A stretch of DNA of 64,000 bases from Bin87 sp034421995. Lineage in GTDB: Bacteria; Chloroflexota; Dehalococcoidia; Lucifugimonadales; UBA3495. The translations under genes were made by a program, and so were the position numbers. The first letter of the stretch is position 1. Each line of letters begins with the position of its first letter. The stretch spans positions 18,036-82,035 of the forward strand of contig DAOUJY010000006.1 in assembly GCA_034421995.1 (NCBI GenBank), in the 5' to 3' direction. The notes beneath the pieces were generated by a model that made no database searches, was not told the DNA's origin, and saw only the letters and a list, made by a program, of their open reading frames with translations. Below, in pieces: positions 51,229 through 59,511 of the stretch.

Positions 51229-51543
51229 ATGGACCGCATCGTGTATCAAATCGAAACCTCTAGGGCCGGCGGCGGTTGGGCAGCACATTGCCCCGAACTG
51301 GAGGTGACGGCTTTCGGTGACTCTCAGGAAGAAGCGCAGACGTCGTTGCGCCGCCAGGTTTCCGACTATCTCGAAGACTGCGATGAAATGGGCGTTTTGG
51401 AGGATGTGTTGATCGAGGCCGGCTTTTACGATAACGGAGACGCCTGGATGAGCAGCCGCGTCGAGCCGCCCGAACCCAGCATCCGGTTCATCGGTTCACC
51501 CTTTCCCGAAGACGACACGACCCCAGGTCGCGATAGGTTGTAG
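51229..51543 (+). CDS. HicB-like antitoxin-type protein
   Basis: The 104-residue protein starts MDRIVYQIETSRAGGGWAAHCPELEVTAFGDSQEEAQTSLRRQVSDYLEDC, the standard HicB partial RNase H fold (strand, GGW-x-A-x-CPEL, strand, helix with EA). A C-terminal acidic and Pro-rich tail follows. No HicA toxin gene is adjacent, so it may be an orphan regulator. It ends 12 bases before nuoD. Confidence 0.88.
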   Translation: MDRIVYQIETSRAGGGWAAHCPELEVTAFGDSQEEAQTSLRRQVSDYLEDCDEMGVLEDVLIEAGFYDNGDAWMSSRVEPPEPSIRFIGSPFPEDDTTPGRDRL

Positions 51544-51555
51544 TATTGTTGCGTT

Positions 51556-52710
51556 ATGGTTGAGCAAGCAACATCCCCGGCCAATGCCGCCGTCTCCGGA
51601 ATTCGCTCGGATTCCCAGCCCGTGGAGATGCTCCTCAACATGGGTCCGCAGCATCCGTCCACTCACGGCGTTTTTCGCATGGTGATGTGGGTGGATGGCG
51701 AGAAGATCGTTGACGTTGAACCGCACATCGGGTATTTGCATCGGGGTTCTGAAAAACTGTGCGAGGGCGAGCAGTACCACCAGGTCGTGACCTTGTTCGA
51801 CCGCCTGGACTACATCGGCAACTTCAACAACGAGTTGGCGTACTGCATGGCGGTGGAAAAGCTGATGGGTCTGCAGGTGCCCGAACGAGCCGAATACATC
51901 CGCGTCATCCTGTGTGAACTGAACCGTATTGCCAGTCACCTGCTCTATGTGGGGACAATGGGGCTGGATGCGGGCGCCATGACGCCGGTGATGTTCTCCT
52001 TTCGGGGCCGCGAGCGGGTGCAGGCGTTGTTCGAAGCCGTTTCAGGCGCGCGCATGATGCACAACTATTTCCGCATCGGCGGCCTGAAGGAAGATGTGCC
52101 CGACAACTTCCGCCATATGATGGATGAGTTGATGCCGGTGCTGCGTGCGGATGTGGAACAAAGCGATCAGATCCTCACCTTCAACGAGATTTTTCTTTCC
52201 CGCCTGAAAGACATCAGCCCCATCGGAACCGACGAAGCCATCGCGCTGGGACTCACCGGGCCGTTGTTGCGAGCGTGCGGATATGAGTACGACGTGCGCA
52301 AGGCCCAGCCCTATTCGGTCTATGACCGTTTTGAGTTTGATGTTCCCGTGGGTCTCGACGGGGACTGCTGGGACCGCCACTGGGTGCGCGTGCAGGAAAT
52401 GTACCAGTCGCTGCGCATCGTGGAGCAGGCCATGGCGCAGTTGCCGGAAGGGCCGGTGGCGTCCTCTCTGGGCAGGCGTCTTATCCGGCCCCCGGCCGGC
52501 GAATCCTACGTTCGCGCTGAAAACCCGCGTGGCGAGATCGGCGTCTATCTGGTCAGCGACGGCACTGATCGGCCTTACCGCGTCAAAGTCCGACCGCCGT
52601 CCTTCTGCAACCTCTCCGCTCTGCGACGTTTGCTGGTGGATACCTGGCTCGCCGACAGCGTGGTGGTGCTCGGTTCCCTGGATATCGTGCTGGGGGAAGT
52701 GGACCGGTGA
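51556..52710 (+). CDS. nuoD: NADH-quinone oxidoreductase subunit D
   Basis: The 384-residue protein contains NMGPQHPSTHGVFR near residue 30, EPHIGYLHRGSEKL near 55, LNRIASHLL near 117, and ends GSLDIVLGEVDR, all standard for the 49-kDa-type subunit that lines the quinone cavity with NuoB. The hydrogenase-like Ni ligands are absent as expected. The stop overlaps the nuoH start (GTGA). Confidence 0.97.
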   Translation: MVEQATSPANAAVSGIRSDSQPVEMLLNMGPQHPSTHGVFRMVMWVDGEKIVDVEPHIGYLHRGSEKLCEGEQYHQVVTLFDRLDYIGNFNNELAYCMAVEKLMGLQVPERAEYIRVILCELNRIASHLLYVGTMGLDAGAMTPVMFSFRGRERVQALFEAVSGARMMHNYFRIGGLKEDVPDNFRHMMDELMPVLRADVEQSDQILTFNEIFLSRLKDISPIGTDEAIALGLTGPLLRACGYEYDVRKAQPYSVYDRFEFDVPVGLDGDCWDRHWVRVQEMYQSLRIVEQAMAQLPEGPVASSLGRRLIRPPAGESYVRAENPRGEIGVYLVSDGTDRPYRVKVRPPSFCNLSALRRLLVDTWLADSVVVLGSLDIVLGEVDR

Positions 52711-53819
52711 GTTTCCTCATTGACATCGGTTGGAGCGCGCTCGGCCTGGCGATCATGTTCGCGGCGCTCTCATTCGTCGTGCTGTCCATGGTCTGGTTGG
52801 AACGCAAAGCTCTGGGCCGGCTGCAGCTCCGTTACGGCCCCACCCGCACCGGACCTTTCGGACTCATGCAGCCCATCGCCGACGCCGTCAAGCTCATCAT
52901 CAAGGAGGACATCATCCCCGACGATTCGGAGAAAGCAATTTTCTGGATCGCGCCGGTAATTGTGGTGGTGTCGGCGTTCATCATCTGGGTGACTATCCCC
53001 GGCGGGGACGGAGCCGTGGTCCGCCACCTGCCGCTGGGGTTGTTTTACATAATTGCCTTTGCGGTGATCGGCATACTCGGTTTGGTGTTGGCCGGCTGGG
53101 GTTCAGCCAACAAGTACGGGATAATGGGCGGGTTGCGGTCGGCGGCGCAGCTGATTTCCTACGAGATACCCGTGGTGCTGGTTGCCGCCGCCGTGGCCAT
53201 CCTGGCGGAATCGCTGGATATGCGCTTAATCGTGGCCGCGCAGTCATCGTACCCGTTCCTGGTATTGTTGCCTTTAGGGTTTGTCATATTCTTCATCGCC
53301 GGGCTGGCCGAGGTGGGACGCACGCCGTTCGACATCTATCACGCGGAGAGCGAGGTGGTTGGCGGCCCCTTTGTGGAATATAGCGGCGCTCACTGGTCGG
53401 TGTTCTTCCTGGCCGAGTACATCAACACCTTCGCGATAGCCGCCCTGACTACGTTGCTTTTCCTCGGCGGCTGGGGTGGCCCCGCGCTGCCCGACGTAGT
53501 GTGGTTCCTGTTTAAGACCTACGCCGTGGTGCTGGTGGTGTTCTGGGTGCGTGGAACCTTCCCCCGCCTGCGCATTGACCAGCTGATGGCGTTCGCGTGG
53601 AAGGTGATGGTGCCGCTGTCGTTTTACACCGTCGTCATCGCCGCCGTGTACCGCTTCTATGGACTGCCCTGGTGGAGCCTCACCTTGATGTCCGCAATTG
53701 GACTGGCCGCAGCCGGGTGGATAATCTACCGGCGCATGACCGGTCCGGCGCGCCGAGTGGCCGATGTTCAGAACCGCATTGCCGCCCGCCAGCGCGCCGT
53801 CGCCCAATCGCGCACGTAG
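52707..53819 (+). CDS. nuoH: NADH-quinone oxidoreductase subunit H
   Basis: The 370-residue protein has eight or so membrane helices with conserved ERKALGRLQLRYGPTRTGPFGLMQPIADAVKL near residue 32, the GSANKYGIMGGLRSAAQLISYEIP loop near 132, and AEVGRTPFDIYHAESEVVGG near 198. This is the quinone-channel subunit. The start is GTG 52707. After it, the order is broken by three Uma2 genes before nuoI. Confidence 0.96.
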   Translation: MSFLIDIGWSALGLAIMFAALSFVVLSMVWLERKALGRLQLRYGPTRTGPFGLMQPIADAVKLIIKEDIIPDDSEKAIFWIAPVIVVVSAFIIWVTIPGGDGAVVRHLPLGLFYIIAFAVIGILGLVLAGWGSANKYGIMGGLRSAAQLISYEIPVVLVAAAVAILAESLDMRLIVAAQSSYPFLVLLPLGFVIFFIAGLAEVGRTPFDIYHAESEVVGGPFVEYSGAHWSVFFLAEYINTFAIAALTTLLFLGGWGGPALPDVVWFLFKTYAVVLVVFWVRGTFPRLRIDQLMAFAWKVMVPLSFYTVVIAAVYRFYGLPWWSLTLMSAIGLAAAGWIIYRRMTGPARRVADVQNRIAARQRAVAQSRT

Positions 53820-53866
53820 CATCCGATGCTGGTATCATATCAGCAGCTTGGTGAGGCGTTTCAACC

Positions 53867-54448
53867 ATGACCACCCGCACGCGGAAAATTACCGTCGAGG
53901 AATTCGAGGCGATGGCCGCCGACCCCGGGCACCGCTACGAACTCGTTGATGGAGAACTGGTTGACATGGACGGTAAGCCCAGACACGGCAGGACAACGGG
54001 GGAAATCTACCTGTTGCTGAAGGGCCATGTCAGGCAAAACAACCTGCCCCTCGACGTTGGCGTAAATACCGGGTTCCAGATGGACCGGTTCACATTGCGT
54101 TTCCCTGACGTTCACGTGACGTCTTGGGAGCGAATGGCGGAGTATGATGAGGACGCTCCGGGCTGGCCTCGTTTCGCGCCCGACGTGGCCATTGAGGTGG
54201 TATCGGCCAGCAGCACGCCGGCGGAGCTTGCCCGCAAGGCCGGAGAATACTTCGCCAACGGAACGCAGGCCATGTGGATTGCCGACCCCAGGCCGCGCAC
54301 TGTGGTCATCCGGCGCCCCGGAACCGCCGAGCAGGTTTTCGGGCCGGATGATATTCTGTCCGGCGAGCCGGAGATACCCGGTTTCTCCTGCCCCGTCGCC
54401 GACGTCTTCGCCGTGCTTGACCAGTTTGAACCGCAGGCGGCTCCATAA
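53867..54448 (+). CDS. Uma2-family endonuclease-like protein, nuo-locus copy 1
   Basis: The 193-residue protein starts MTTRTRKITVEEFEAMAADP and shows the Uma2 core: the first acidic position in RFPDVHVTSWERM, then DVAIEVVSASSTPAELARKAGEYFANGTQAMWIADP (PD-ExK-like with Glu and Lys). Its first 126 or so bases differ from those of copy 2 at only about three positions. It lies between nuoH and nuoI. Confidence 0.9.
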   Translation: MTTRTRKITVEEFEAMAADPGHRYELVDGELVDMDGKPRHGRTTGEIYLLLKGHVRQNNLPLDVGVNTGFQMDRFTLRFPDVHVTSWERMAEYDEDAPGWPRFAPDVAIEVVSASSTPAELARKAGEYFANGTQAMWIADPRPRTVVIRRPGTAEQVFGPDDILSGEPEIPGFSCPVADVFAVLDQFEPQAAP

Positions 54449-54469
54449 CCCCGCCAGATGAGCAGCGCC

Positions 54470-55072
54470 ATGACCACCCGCACGCGGAAAATTACCGTCG
54501 AGGAATTCGAGGCGATGGCCGCCGACCCCGGGCACCGCTACGAGCTCGTTGATGGAGAACTGGTTGACATGGACGGCAAGCCCAGACACGGCAGGGTCAC
54601 AACACGGATTGGCTCTTTGCTCCAGAACCACGTATTTGACGCGGGGTTGCCGCTGGACGTAGGCACTAACGCGGGGTTCGCCATGAGTGAAACGACCCTG
54701 CGCTTCCCGGACGTTTACGTGGCAACCTTGGAGCGGATGGCGGAGTATGATGAGGACGCCCCGGGCTGGCCCCGTTTCGCGCCCGACGTGGCGATTGAGG
54801 TGGTTTCGGCCAGCAACACGCCGGCCGAACTGAACCGCAAAACGTCAGAATATTTCGCCAACGGCACACGGGCGATGTGGATTGCCGACCCTGCTCTACG
54901 TACCGTAGCCATCCGACGCCCCGGTGCCGCCGAGCAGGTCTTTGGCCCGGATGATATTCTGTACGGGGAGCCGGAGATACCCGGCTTTACTTATGCCGTA
55001 GCCGATATTTTCGCCGTGCTGGACCGACTGTCAGGGCCGTCAAACGAAGCAGCCCAAAGCGGGAGGCCATGA
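54470..55072 (+). CDS. Uma2-family endonuclease-like protein, nuo-locus copy 2
   Basis: From ATG 54470 the protein has 200 residues and begins with the same 41 residues as copy 1. The middle part (FAMSETTLRFPDVYVATLERM) diverges and the core DVAIEVVSASNTPAELNRKTSEYFANG is again close. An upstream ATG at 54458 would add four residues (MSSA). The pattern of near-identical, divergent, then similar segments suggests duplication with later gene conversion. It overlaps copy 3 by four bases. Confidence 0.9.
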   Translation: MTTRTRKITVEEFEAMAADPGHRYELVDGELVDMDGKPRHGRVTTRIGSLLQNHVFDAGLPLDVGTNAGFAMSETTLRFPDVYVATLERMAEYDEDAPGWPRFAPDVAIEVVSASNTPAELNRKTSEYFANGTRAMWIADPALRTVAIRRPGAAEQVFGPDDILYGEPEIPGFTYAVADIFAVLDRLSGPSNEAAQSGRP

Positions 55073-55683
55073 TGACCACCGTAACTGCCCCTACGATTCA
55101 CGAGGAAACTGTCCATGCCGAGAAGGATTGGCGCAACCTGCCCGACGACCGGCGGTACGAGATGGTCGATGGCGAACTGGTGGAGTTGCCGCCGACGAGA
55201 ATTTTCAACGCAACGGTCGCCGGCACCATTGGCCGCCTGTTCGGCAATTATATCGCAAGCGATAGCTTGCCCTTTCTGGTTAACGTGGGCGCATCGTTCC
55301 GATTGGGGCTATCGCGCGCCAATTTCAGGATACCGGACGTGAGCGTGACCGACGTGCGTCAAGCTCCCAGCTCCATCGCCGATGAAGGCGGCGTATTGGA
55401 AGGCTATCCGGACATCGCCGTGGAGGTCATCTCTCCCACCGACGCTTATGTGGACGCGATTGAGAAGGCACAGCTTTATTTGATGCAAGACGTTGCAACC
55501 GTCCTGCTGGTTGACCTTTATCACCGCGAAGTCACCGTTCGGCAATCCACCGGCGAAATTCGCGTCCTGATCGCAGACGACGTACTAACCGGCGAACCGA
55601 CCCTGCCCGGTTTTTCCTGCTCCGTCGCCGAAATCTTCTCCGACCTGGACCGGATACCCACATTGGAAACGGAGGACAACTGA
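55069..55683 (+). CDS. Uma2-family endonuclease-like protein, nuo-locus copy 3
   Basis: The 204-residue protein is a more distant relative of copies 1 and 2, with YEMVDGELVELPP near residue 30, NFRIPDVSVTDVRQ near 86, and DIAVEVISPTDAYVDAIEKAQLYLMQDVATVLLVD containing the Glu and Lys of the nuclease core. Its start overlaps copy 2 (ATGA) and its stop is two bases before nuoI, so all three are built into the nuo transcript. Confidence 0.9.
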   Translation: MMTTVTAPTIHEETVHAEKDWRNLPDDRRYEMVDGELVELPPTRIFNATVAGTIGRLFGNYIASDSLPFLVNVGASFRLGLSRANFRIPDVSVTDVRQAPSSIADEGGVLEGYPDIAVEVISPTDAYVDAIEKAQLYLMQDVATVLLVDLYHREVTVRQSTGEIRVLIADDVLTGEPTLPGFSCSVAEIFSDLDRIPTLETEDN

Positions 55684-55685
55684 CC

Positions 55686-56213
55686 ATGCTGGAAAGTCTC
55701 AAAGGGATGATGCTCACCCTCACCTCCACGATAACCGGGCTGCGCCGGCCGGTTACGCAGCAGTACCCCAAGGAGACCACTCCGGTTCGCCCTCGGTTCA
55801 TGGGCTTTCCGGCCCTGACGTGGGACGGCGGCATCGACGAACCCTATTGCACCGGCTGCATGGTCTGTATTCGCAACTGTCCCACCCAGTGTATGTCCGC
55901 GAGCATGATGGACAATCCCAAGCACGCGGATGGCGAAAGCAGCCGCCGGAAGATTGTCGATTACTTTGAAATCAACCTCAACCGTTGTATATTGTGCGGC
56001 ATCTGCGTGGAGTACTGCAATTTCGACGCCATCGTGATGAGCCATGAGCACGAGATGAGCACCTACGCCCGCAACGGCGACCGGGTTGACCTGCCCGTTC
56101 TGTTGGAAATTGGAAAGAAATACCAGGGCGACACCAACTGGATACCCCCTACCGTCCTGGCCAAACAGAAGGCCGAAGCCGAGAAAGCCGCCGCCGCAGA
56201 CGAAACTGACTAA
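55686..56213 (+). CDS. nuoI: NADH-quinone oxidoreductase subunit I
   Basis: The 175-residue iron-sulphur protein carries two 4Fe-4S motifs: CTGCMVCIRNCP near residue 57 and CILCGICVEYC near 102, the pair N6a/N6b that passes electrons toward NuoB. The C-terminal region ends in an Ala/Glu/Lys-rich tail. It lies directly after the Uma2 genes, two bases after the last. Confidence 0.95.
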   Translation: MLESLKGMMLTLTSTITGLRRPVTQQYPKETTPVRPRFMGFPALTWDGGIDEPYCTGCMVCIRNCPTQCMSASMMDNPKHADGESSRRKIVDYFEINLNRCILCGICVEYCNFDAIVMSHEHEMSTYARNGDRVDLPVLLEIGKKYQGDTNWIPPTVLAKQKAEAEKAAAADETD

Positions 56214-56228
56214 AAGCCGAGGAACACC

Positions 56229-56534
56229 GTGCCCCGAGAAGACGAACGCTTTCGCAATCTTTCGCCCCAGCATCCACAATACTGTACCTGCGTAGAGTGT
56301 GTGGAGCGCCGGACGCAGGGCGCGGACCCGTCGGTTGCCGGTAGGGTGGGCGGCTTGGTCGGCAAACTGGCCGGCAAAGCGGCCAAGGCGGGGAAAGTCG
56401 GCAAGGCCAAGCGGCGCGGCAAGGCCGGCGCCTCGGGGAAGGCAAAGGGCCGCTCCAAGGCCATCGGCGAACCCGTGAAGAAGCACAAAGCGGATTGCGA
56501 GTGCGCCACCTGCACTCTGCTCAAATCCATCTAG
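56229..56534 (+). CDS. Double CxCxxC protein with Lys/Ala/Gly-rich linker, nuo-locus passenger
   Basis: From GTG 56229 the 101-residue protein has a CTCVECVERR motif near residue 19, a long basic low-complexity middle (KAAKAGKVGKAKRRGKAGAS), and a second CECATCTLLKS at the end. Two metal-knuckle motifs with the same CxCxxC spacing flank a linker that looks histone-like or nucleic-acid binding. It sits between nuoI and nuoJ, where subunit families have no such member. I do not recognise it. Confidence 0.7.
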   Translation: MPREDERFRNLSPQHPQYCTCVECVERRTQGADPSVAGRVGGLVGKLAGKAAKAGKVGKAKRRGKAGASGKAKGRSKAIGEPVKKHKADCECATCTLLKSI

Positions 56535-56610
56535 TGGGCGAGCGACAGCTAAAGTCCAGGACATATCGTTTGCCCGCAATGTCAACGGAATATTCAAACT
56601 GCCGCTGTGG

Positions 56611-56631
56611 GAGCCGCCAACGGGGCGGCTC
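56611..56631. repeat. GC hairpin before nuoJ
   Basis: GAGCCGCC pairs with GGCGGCTC across AACGG, and CATCCTTTGC follows. It lies 65 bases before the nuoJ start and could attenuate or stabilise the transcript. The stretch from 56535 to 56695 has no other feature. Confidence 0.55.
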
Positions 56632-56695
56632 ATCCTTTGCAACCGCTTCGTCGGCGGTCGGCGCCGGCTCGCCGGGGCGGGAGGACGGCTGACCC

Positions 56696-57247
56696 GTGCA
56701 GTTGGCCCTGTTCGTCATCGTAGCCATTTTCACCCTGGGTGGCGCGCTGGGCGTGGTGGCAACCCGAAACGTCGTCCACGCGGCGCTGTTCCTGTTGCTG
56801 TCCCTCCTAGGCGCAGCGGGCGCGTACTTGCTGTTGTTCGCGGAATTCCTGGCGCTAGTTCAAGTCCTCATCTACGGCGGGGCGGTGACCATCGTGGTCC
56901 TGTTCGCGGTAATGCTGACGCGCTCCTCCGAATATCCGCGGATCACCGACAATCCGCAATGGCCGCTGGGCCTATTGACCGCAGCGGTTTTATCGGCGGT
57001 GCTCGGCGCGGCTTTCTGGCTTGCTCCCGAAATGCCGGCGCAACCCCAGGCGCCGGAGGATTTCAAGGTGCCGGATTTCAAGGATATAGGCCAATCTCTG
57101 TTCACCAAGTGGGCGCTGCCCTTTGAGATAGCTTCGCTGGTCCTGTTGGTGGCTCTGATCGGCGCCATCATCATCGCGCGCCAGCAGAACGTGGGCGAGC
57201 CGATTGAACCCGCCGCCGGGGTATCGCAGCCCGAAGGTGAGGATTAG
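56696..57247 (+). CDS. nuoJ: NADH-quinone oxidoreductase subunit J
   Basis: The 183-residue membrane protein starts at GTG 56696 with GGGAGG 11 bases upstream. It has five helices and the NuoJ segments ALFLLLSLLGAAGAYLLLFAEFLALVQVLIYGGAVTIVVLFAVML, the pi-bulge helix region. The C-terminal tail is hydrophilic. It precedes nuoK closely. Confidence 0.94.
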   Translation: MQLALFVIVAIFTLGGALGVVATRNVVHAALFLLLSLLGAAGAYLLLFAEFLALVQVLIYGGAVTIVVLFAVMLTRSSEYPRITDNPQWPLGLLTAAVLSAVLGAAFWLAPEMPAQPQAPEDFKVPDFKDIGQSLFTKWALPFEIASLVLLVALIGAIIIARQQNVGEPIEPAAGVSQPEGED

Positions 57248-57254
57248 CCCCCAG

Positions 57255-57575
57255 ATGGTTCCGTTGTTGTACTTCCAGCTGCTTGGCGCCGCGTTGTTCG
57301 GCATCGGCTTTTACGGAGTGCTGGCCCGCCGCAGCGCCGTGCTGATCGTGCTGTCCATTGAGTTGATGCTCAACGCGGTTAACATCAACCTCATCGCGGC
57401 CGCATCCTATCTGTATGGCGCGGGGCACTTTGCGAACTTCGACGGTCAAATCATTGCCATTTTCGTCATTACGGTCGCGGCGGCAGAGGTCGGTTTGGCC
57501 TTTGCCATCATACTGCGCATGTATCGCAACCGGGGCACCGTCAACGTGGACGAAATCAACCTGCTGAAGTGGTGA
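57255..57575 (+). CDS. nuoK: NADH-quinone oxidoreductase subunit K
   Basis: From ATG 57255 the 106-residue protein has three membrane helices, with the conserved Glu in SIELMLNAVNINLIAAA near residue 36 and the second Glu in VAAAEVGLAFAI near 77, needed for proton transfer. The upstream in-frame extension would overlap the nuoJ end and is not used. Confidence 0.95.
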   Translation: MVPLLYFQLLGAALFGIGFYGVLARRSAVLIVLSIELMLNAVNINLIAAASYLYGAGHFANFDGQIIAIFVITVAAAEVGLAFAIILRMYRNRGTVNVDEINLLKW

Positions 57576-57576
57576 T

Positions 57577-59508
57577 ATGCCGCTGGCCTTCCTGATACCG
57601 GTACTTTCCTTCGTCGCCTGCCCGCTGATCATCTTGTTTCAGCGTTGGCTGCCCCTGCGCGGCGCACCCCTGGCGATCCTGGCAATCGGCGGCGGATTCG
57701 TCCTATGGGCGCTGGTTACTATCGGATTCCTGGGCGCGTCGCCCGATAACCAGGACTGCAACGTGAGTGCCATCACCGGCGCGCTGACCTGCTATTTCAA
57801 CACCGATTGGTTCACAGCGGGAGTACCTGGCGATCAAATCACAGATGTGATCCATCTCGATTGGGGCATCCTGATTGACCCTCTGACCGTGGTACTGCTG
57901 GGCCTCATCACCTTCGTCGCGCTGGGTGTCCAGCTCTACTCACTGGAATACATGAAGGGCGACCCTCGTTTCGGTTGGTATTTTGCGTGGCAGGCGCTTT
58001 TCGTCGCCGCCATGCTGACGCTGGCGCTGGCCGACAACTTCCTGCTGCTCTACATCGCCTGGGAGTTGGTGGGCCTGTGTTCCTACCTGCTCATCGGTTT
58101 CTGGTTTGAGAGCCCGGGGCCGCGTGAGGCCGCCAAAAAAGCCTTCGTGGTGACCCGCATCGGCGACGTGGGTTTGCTGGTGGGCATCCTGCTGCTGTGG
58201 GTCAACGTGGGCAGCTTCAGCATGACCGATGCCTTCAATGCCGTAGCGGCCGGGGAGTTGAGCGACGGCGTCATCACCGCCTCCGCCATCCTGCTGCTGC
58301 TGGGAGCCATGGGCAAGTCGGCGCAATTTCCATTCCACGTGTGGCTGCCCGACGCCATGGAGGGTCCCACTCCGGTCAGCGCCCTCATTCACGCCGCCAC
58401 CATGGTGATCGCCGGCGTTTACCTAGTGGCCCGCGCCTATCCTATTTTTGTTGCGTCGCCAGAGGCGATGATGGTGGTGGCCAGTATCGGGATGGTAACC
58501 GCGTTGGGTTCGGCAACCATTGCGCTGGTGTCCACCGACCTGAAACGGATCCTGGCATATTCAACCGTGTCTCACCTGGGGCTGATGATGCTGTCGTTGG
58601 GCGCATTCGGCTGGACGGCGGCGGTGTTCCACCTGATGGCCCACGGTTTCGCCAAGGCTCTGCTGTTCCTCGGCGCCGGCAGCGTGATGCACGGCGTTGG
58701 CGCCCACGGCGACGTGGACATCCGGCGGGTTGGCGGCCTGAGGCGCGCCATGCCCCTGACTGCCGTGGTGTTCTCCATCGGCGCGTTATCCCTGGGCGGC
58801 ATCCCCATCCTGTCCGGCTTCTGGAGCAAGGACGAAATCCTCATCGCCGTATCCCACAACCTGCCGGTCATTTTCATAGTGCTGGCGATGTTCACCGCAT
58901 TCCTCAGTGCCCTCTACATGGCGCGTGCCATGTTCATCGTCTTCTTCGGGCCGGAGGGTGAGGACAGCCGCCACGCCCACGAGTCGCCTTTGCTGATGAC
59001 CGGCGTGTTGTCCGTGCTGGCGGTGCTGGCGGTTGGCTTCGGCTGGATTGCCTTCGCGTGGCCAGGGTCTGCCGGCGTTTTTGGCGGGTTCGTGTTCTAC
59101 GACCACGCCGAGAAGTTCCACTTTGAAATCGTGCTGGGCGCGTTATCCATGATCCTTGCCATCGGCGCGTTCGTATTAGCGTGGCTGATTTACGTGCGCC
59201 GGGCCATCGCCCACGAACCCTGGCGGGCGCGGTTAGGGTCGCTGCTCCGCGTGGTGGAAAACCGCTACTACATCGACGAGACTTACCAATGGGTGATTGA
59301 CCGGGTGGTGCTGACCGTCTCGGCGTTCGTGGCCTTTTTCGACCGCGCCGTGGTCAACGATGTCGGCGTCAATGGTCCGGCAGACGCAGTGCGTAAGTTC
59401 GGCGTCGCCATGCGCCTTCACGTAACTGGCCACGTCTATACCTACGCGCTGGCCGTGGCCCTGGGCGTAATCGGCCTGGCGGTTTTCTGGTGGCTGCGGT
59501 CGGTTTAG
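57577..59508 (+). CDS. nuoL: NADH-quinone oxidoreductase subunit L
   Basis: The 643-residue antiporter-like subunit has about 16 membrane helices. Landmarks are the Glu in LLYIAWELVGLCSYLLIGFW near residue 160, the Lys in LLLLGAMGKSAQFPFHVWLPDAMEGPTPVSALIHAATMV near 245, and STDLKRILAYSTVSHLG near 315. A long amphipathic C-terminal helix is present. It starts one base after the nuoK stop. Confidence 0.97.
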   Translation: MPLAFLIPVLSFVACPLIILFQRWLPLRGAPLAILAIGGGFVLWALVTIGFLGASPDNQDCNVSAITGALTCYFNTDWFTAGVPGDQITDVIHLDWGILIDPLTVVLLGLITFVALGVQLYSLEYMKGDPRFGWYFAWQALFVAAMLTLALADNFLLLYIAWELVGLCSYLLIGFWFESPGPREAAKKAFVVTRIGDVGLLVGILLLWVNVGSFSMTDAFNAVAAGELSDGVITASAILLLLGAMGKSAQFPFHVWLPDAMEGPTPVSALIHAATMVIAGVYLVARAYPIFVASPEAMMVVASIGMVTALGSATIALVSTDLKRILAYSTVSHLGLMMLSLGAFGWTAAVFHLMAHGFAKALLFLGAGSVMHGVGAHGDVDIRRVGGLRRAMPLTAVVFSIGALSLGGIPILSGFWSKDEILIAVSHNLPVIFIVLAMFTAFLSALYMARAMFIVFFGPEGEDSRHAHESPLLMTGVLSVLAVLAVGFGWIAFAWPGSAGVFGGFVFYDHAEKFHFEIVLGALSMILAIGAFVLAWLIYVRRAIAHEPWRARLGSLLRVVENRYYIDETYQWVIDRVVLTVSAFVAFFDRAVVNDVGVNGPADAVRKFGVAMRLHVTGHVYTYALAVALGVIGLAVFWWLRSV

Positions 59509-59511
59509 GCC

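Noticed and set aside
56579..56692. A 37-codon frame beginning MSTEYSNCRCGS between the CxCxxC gene and nuoJ
   Set aside because: It overlaps a hairpin and has no ribosome binding site; too weak to list as a gene.
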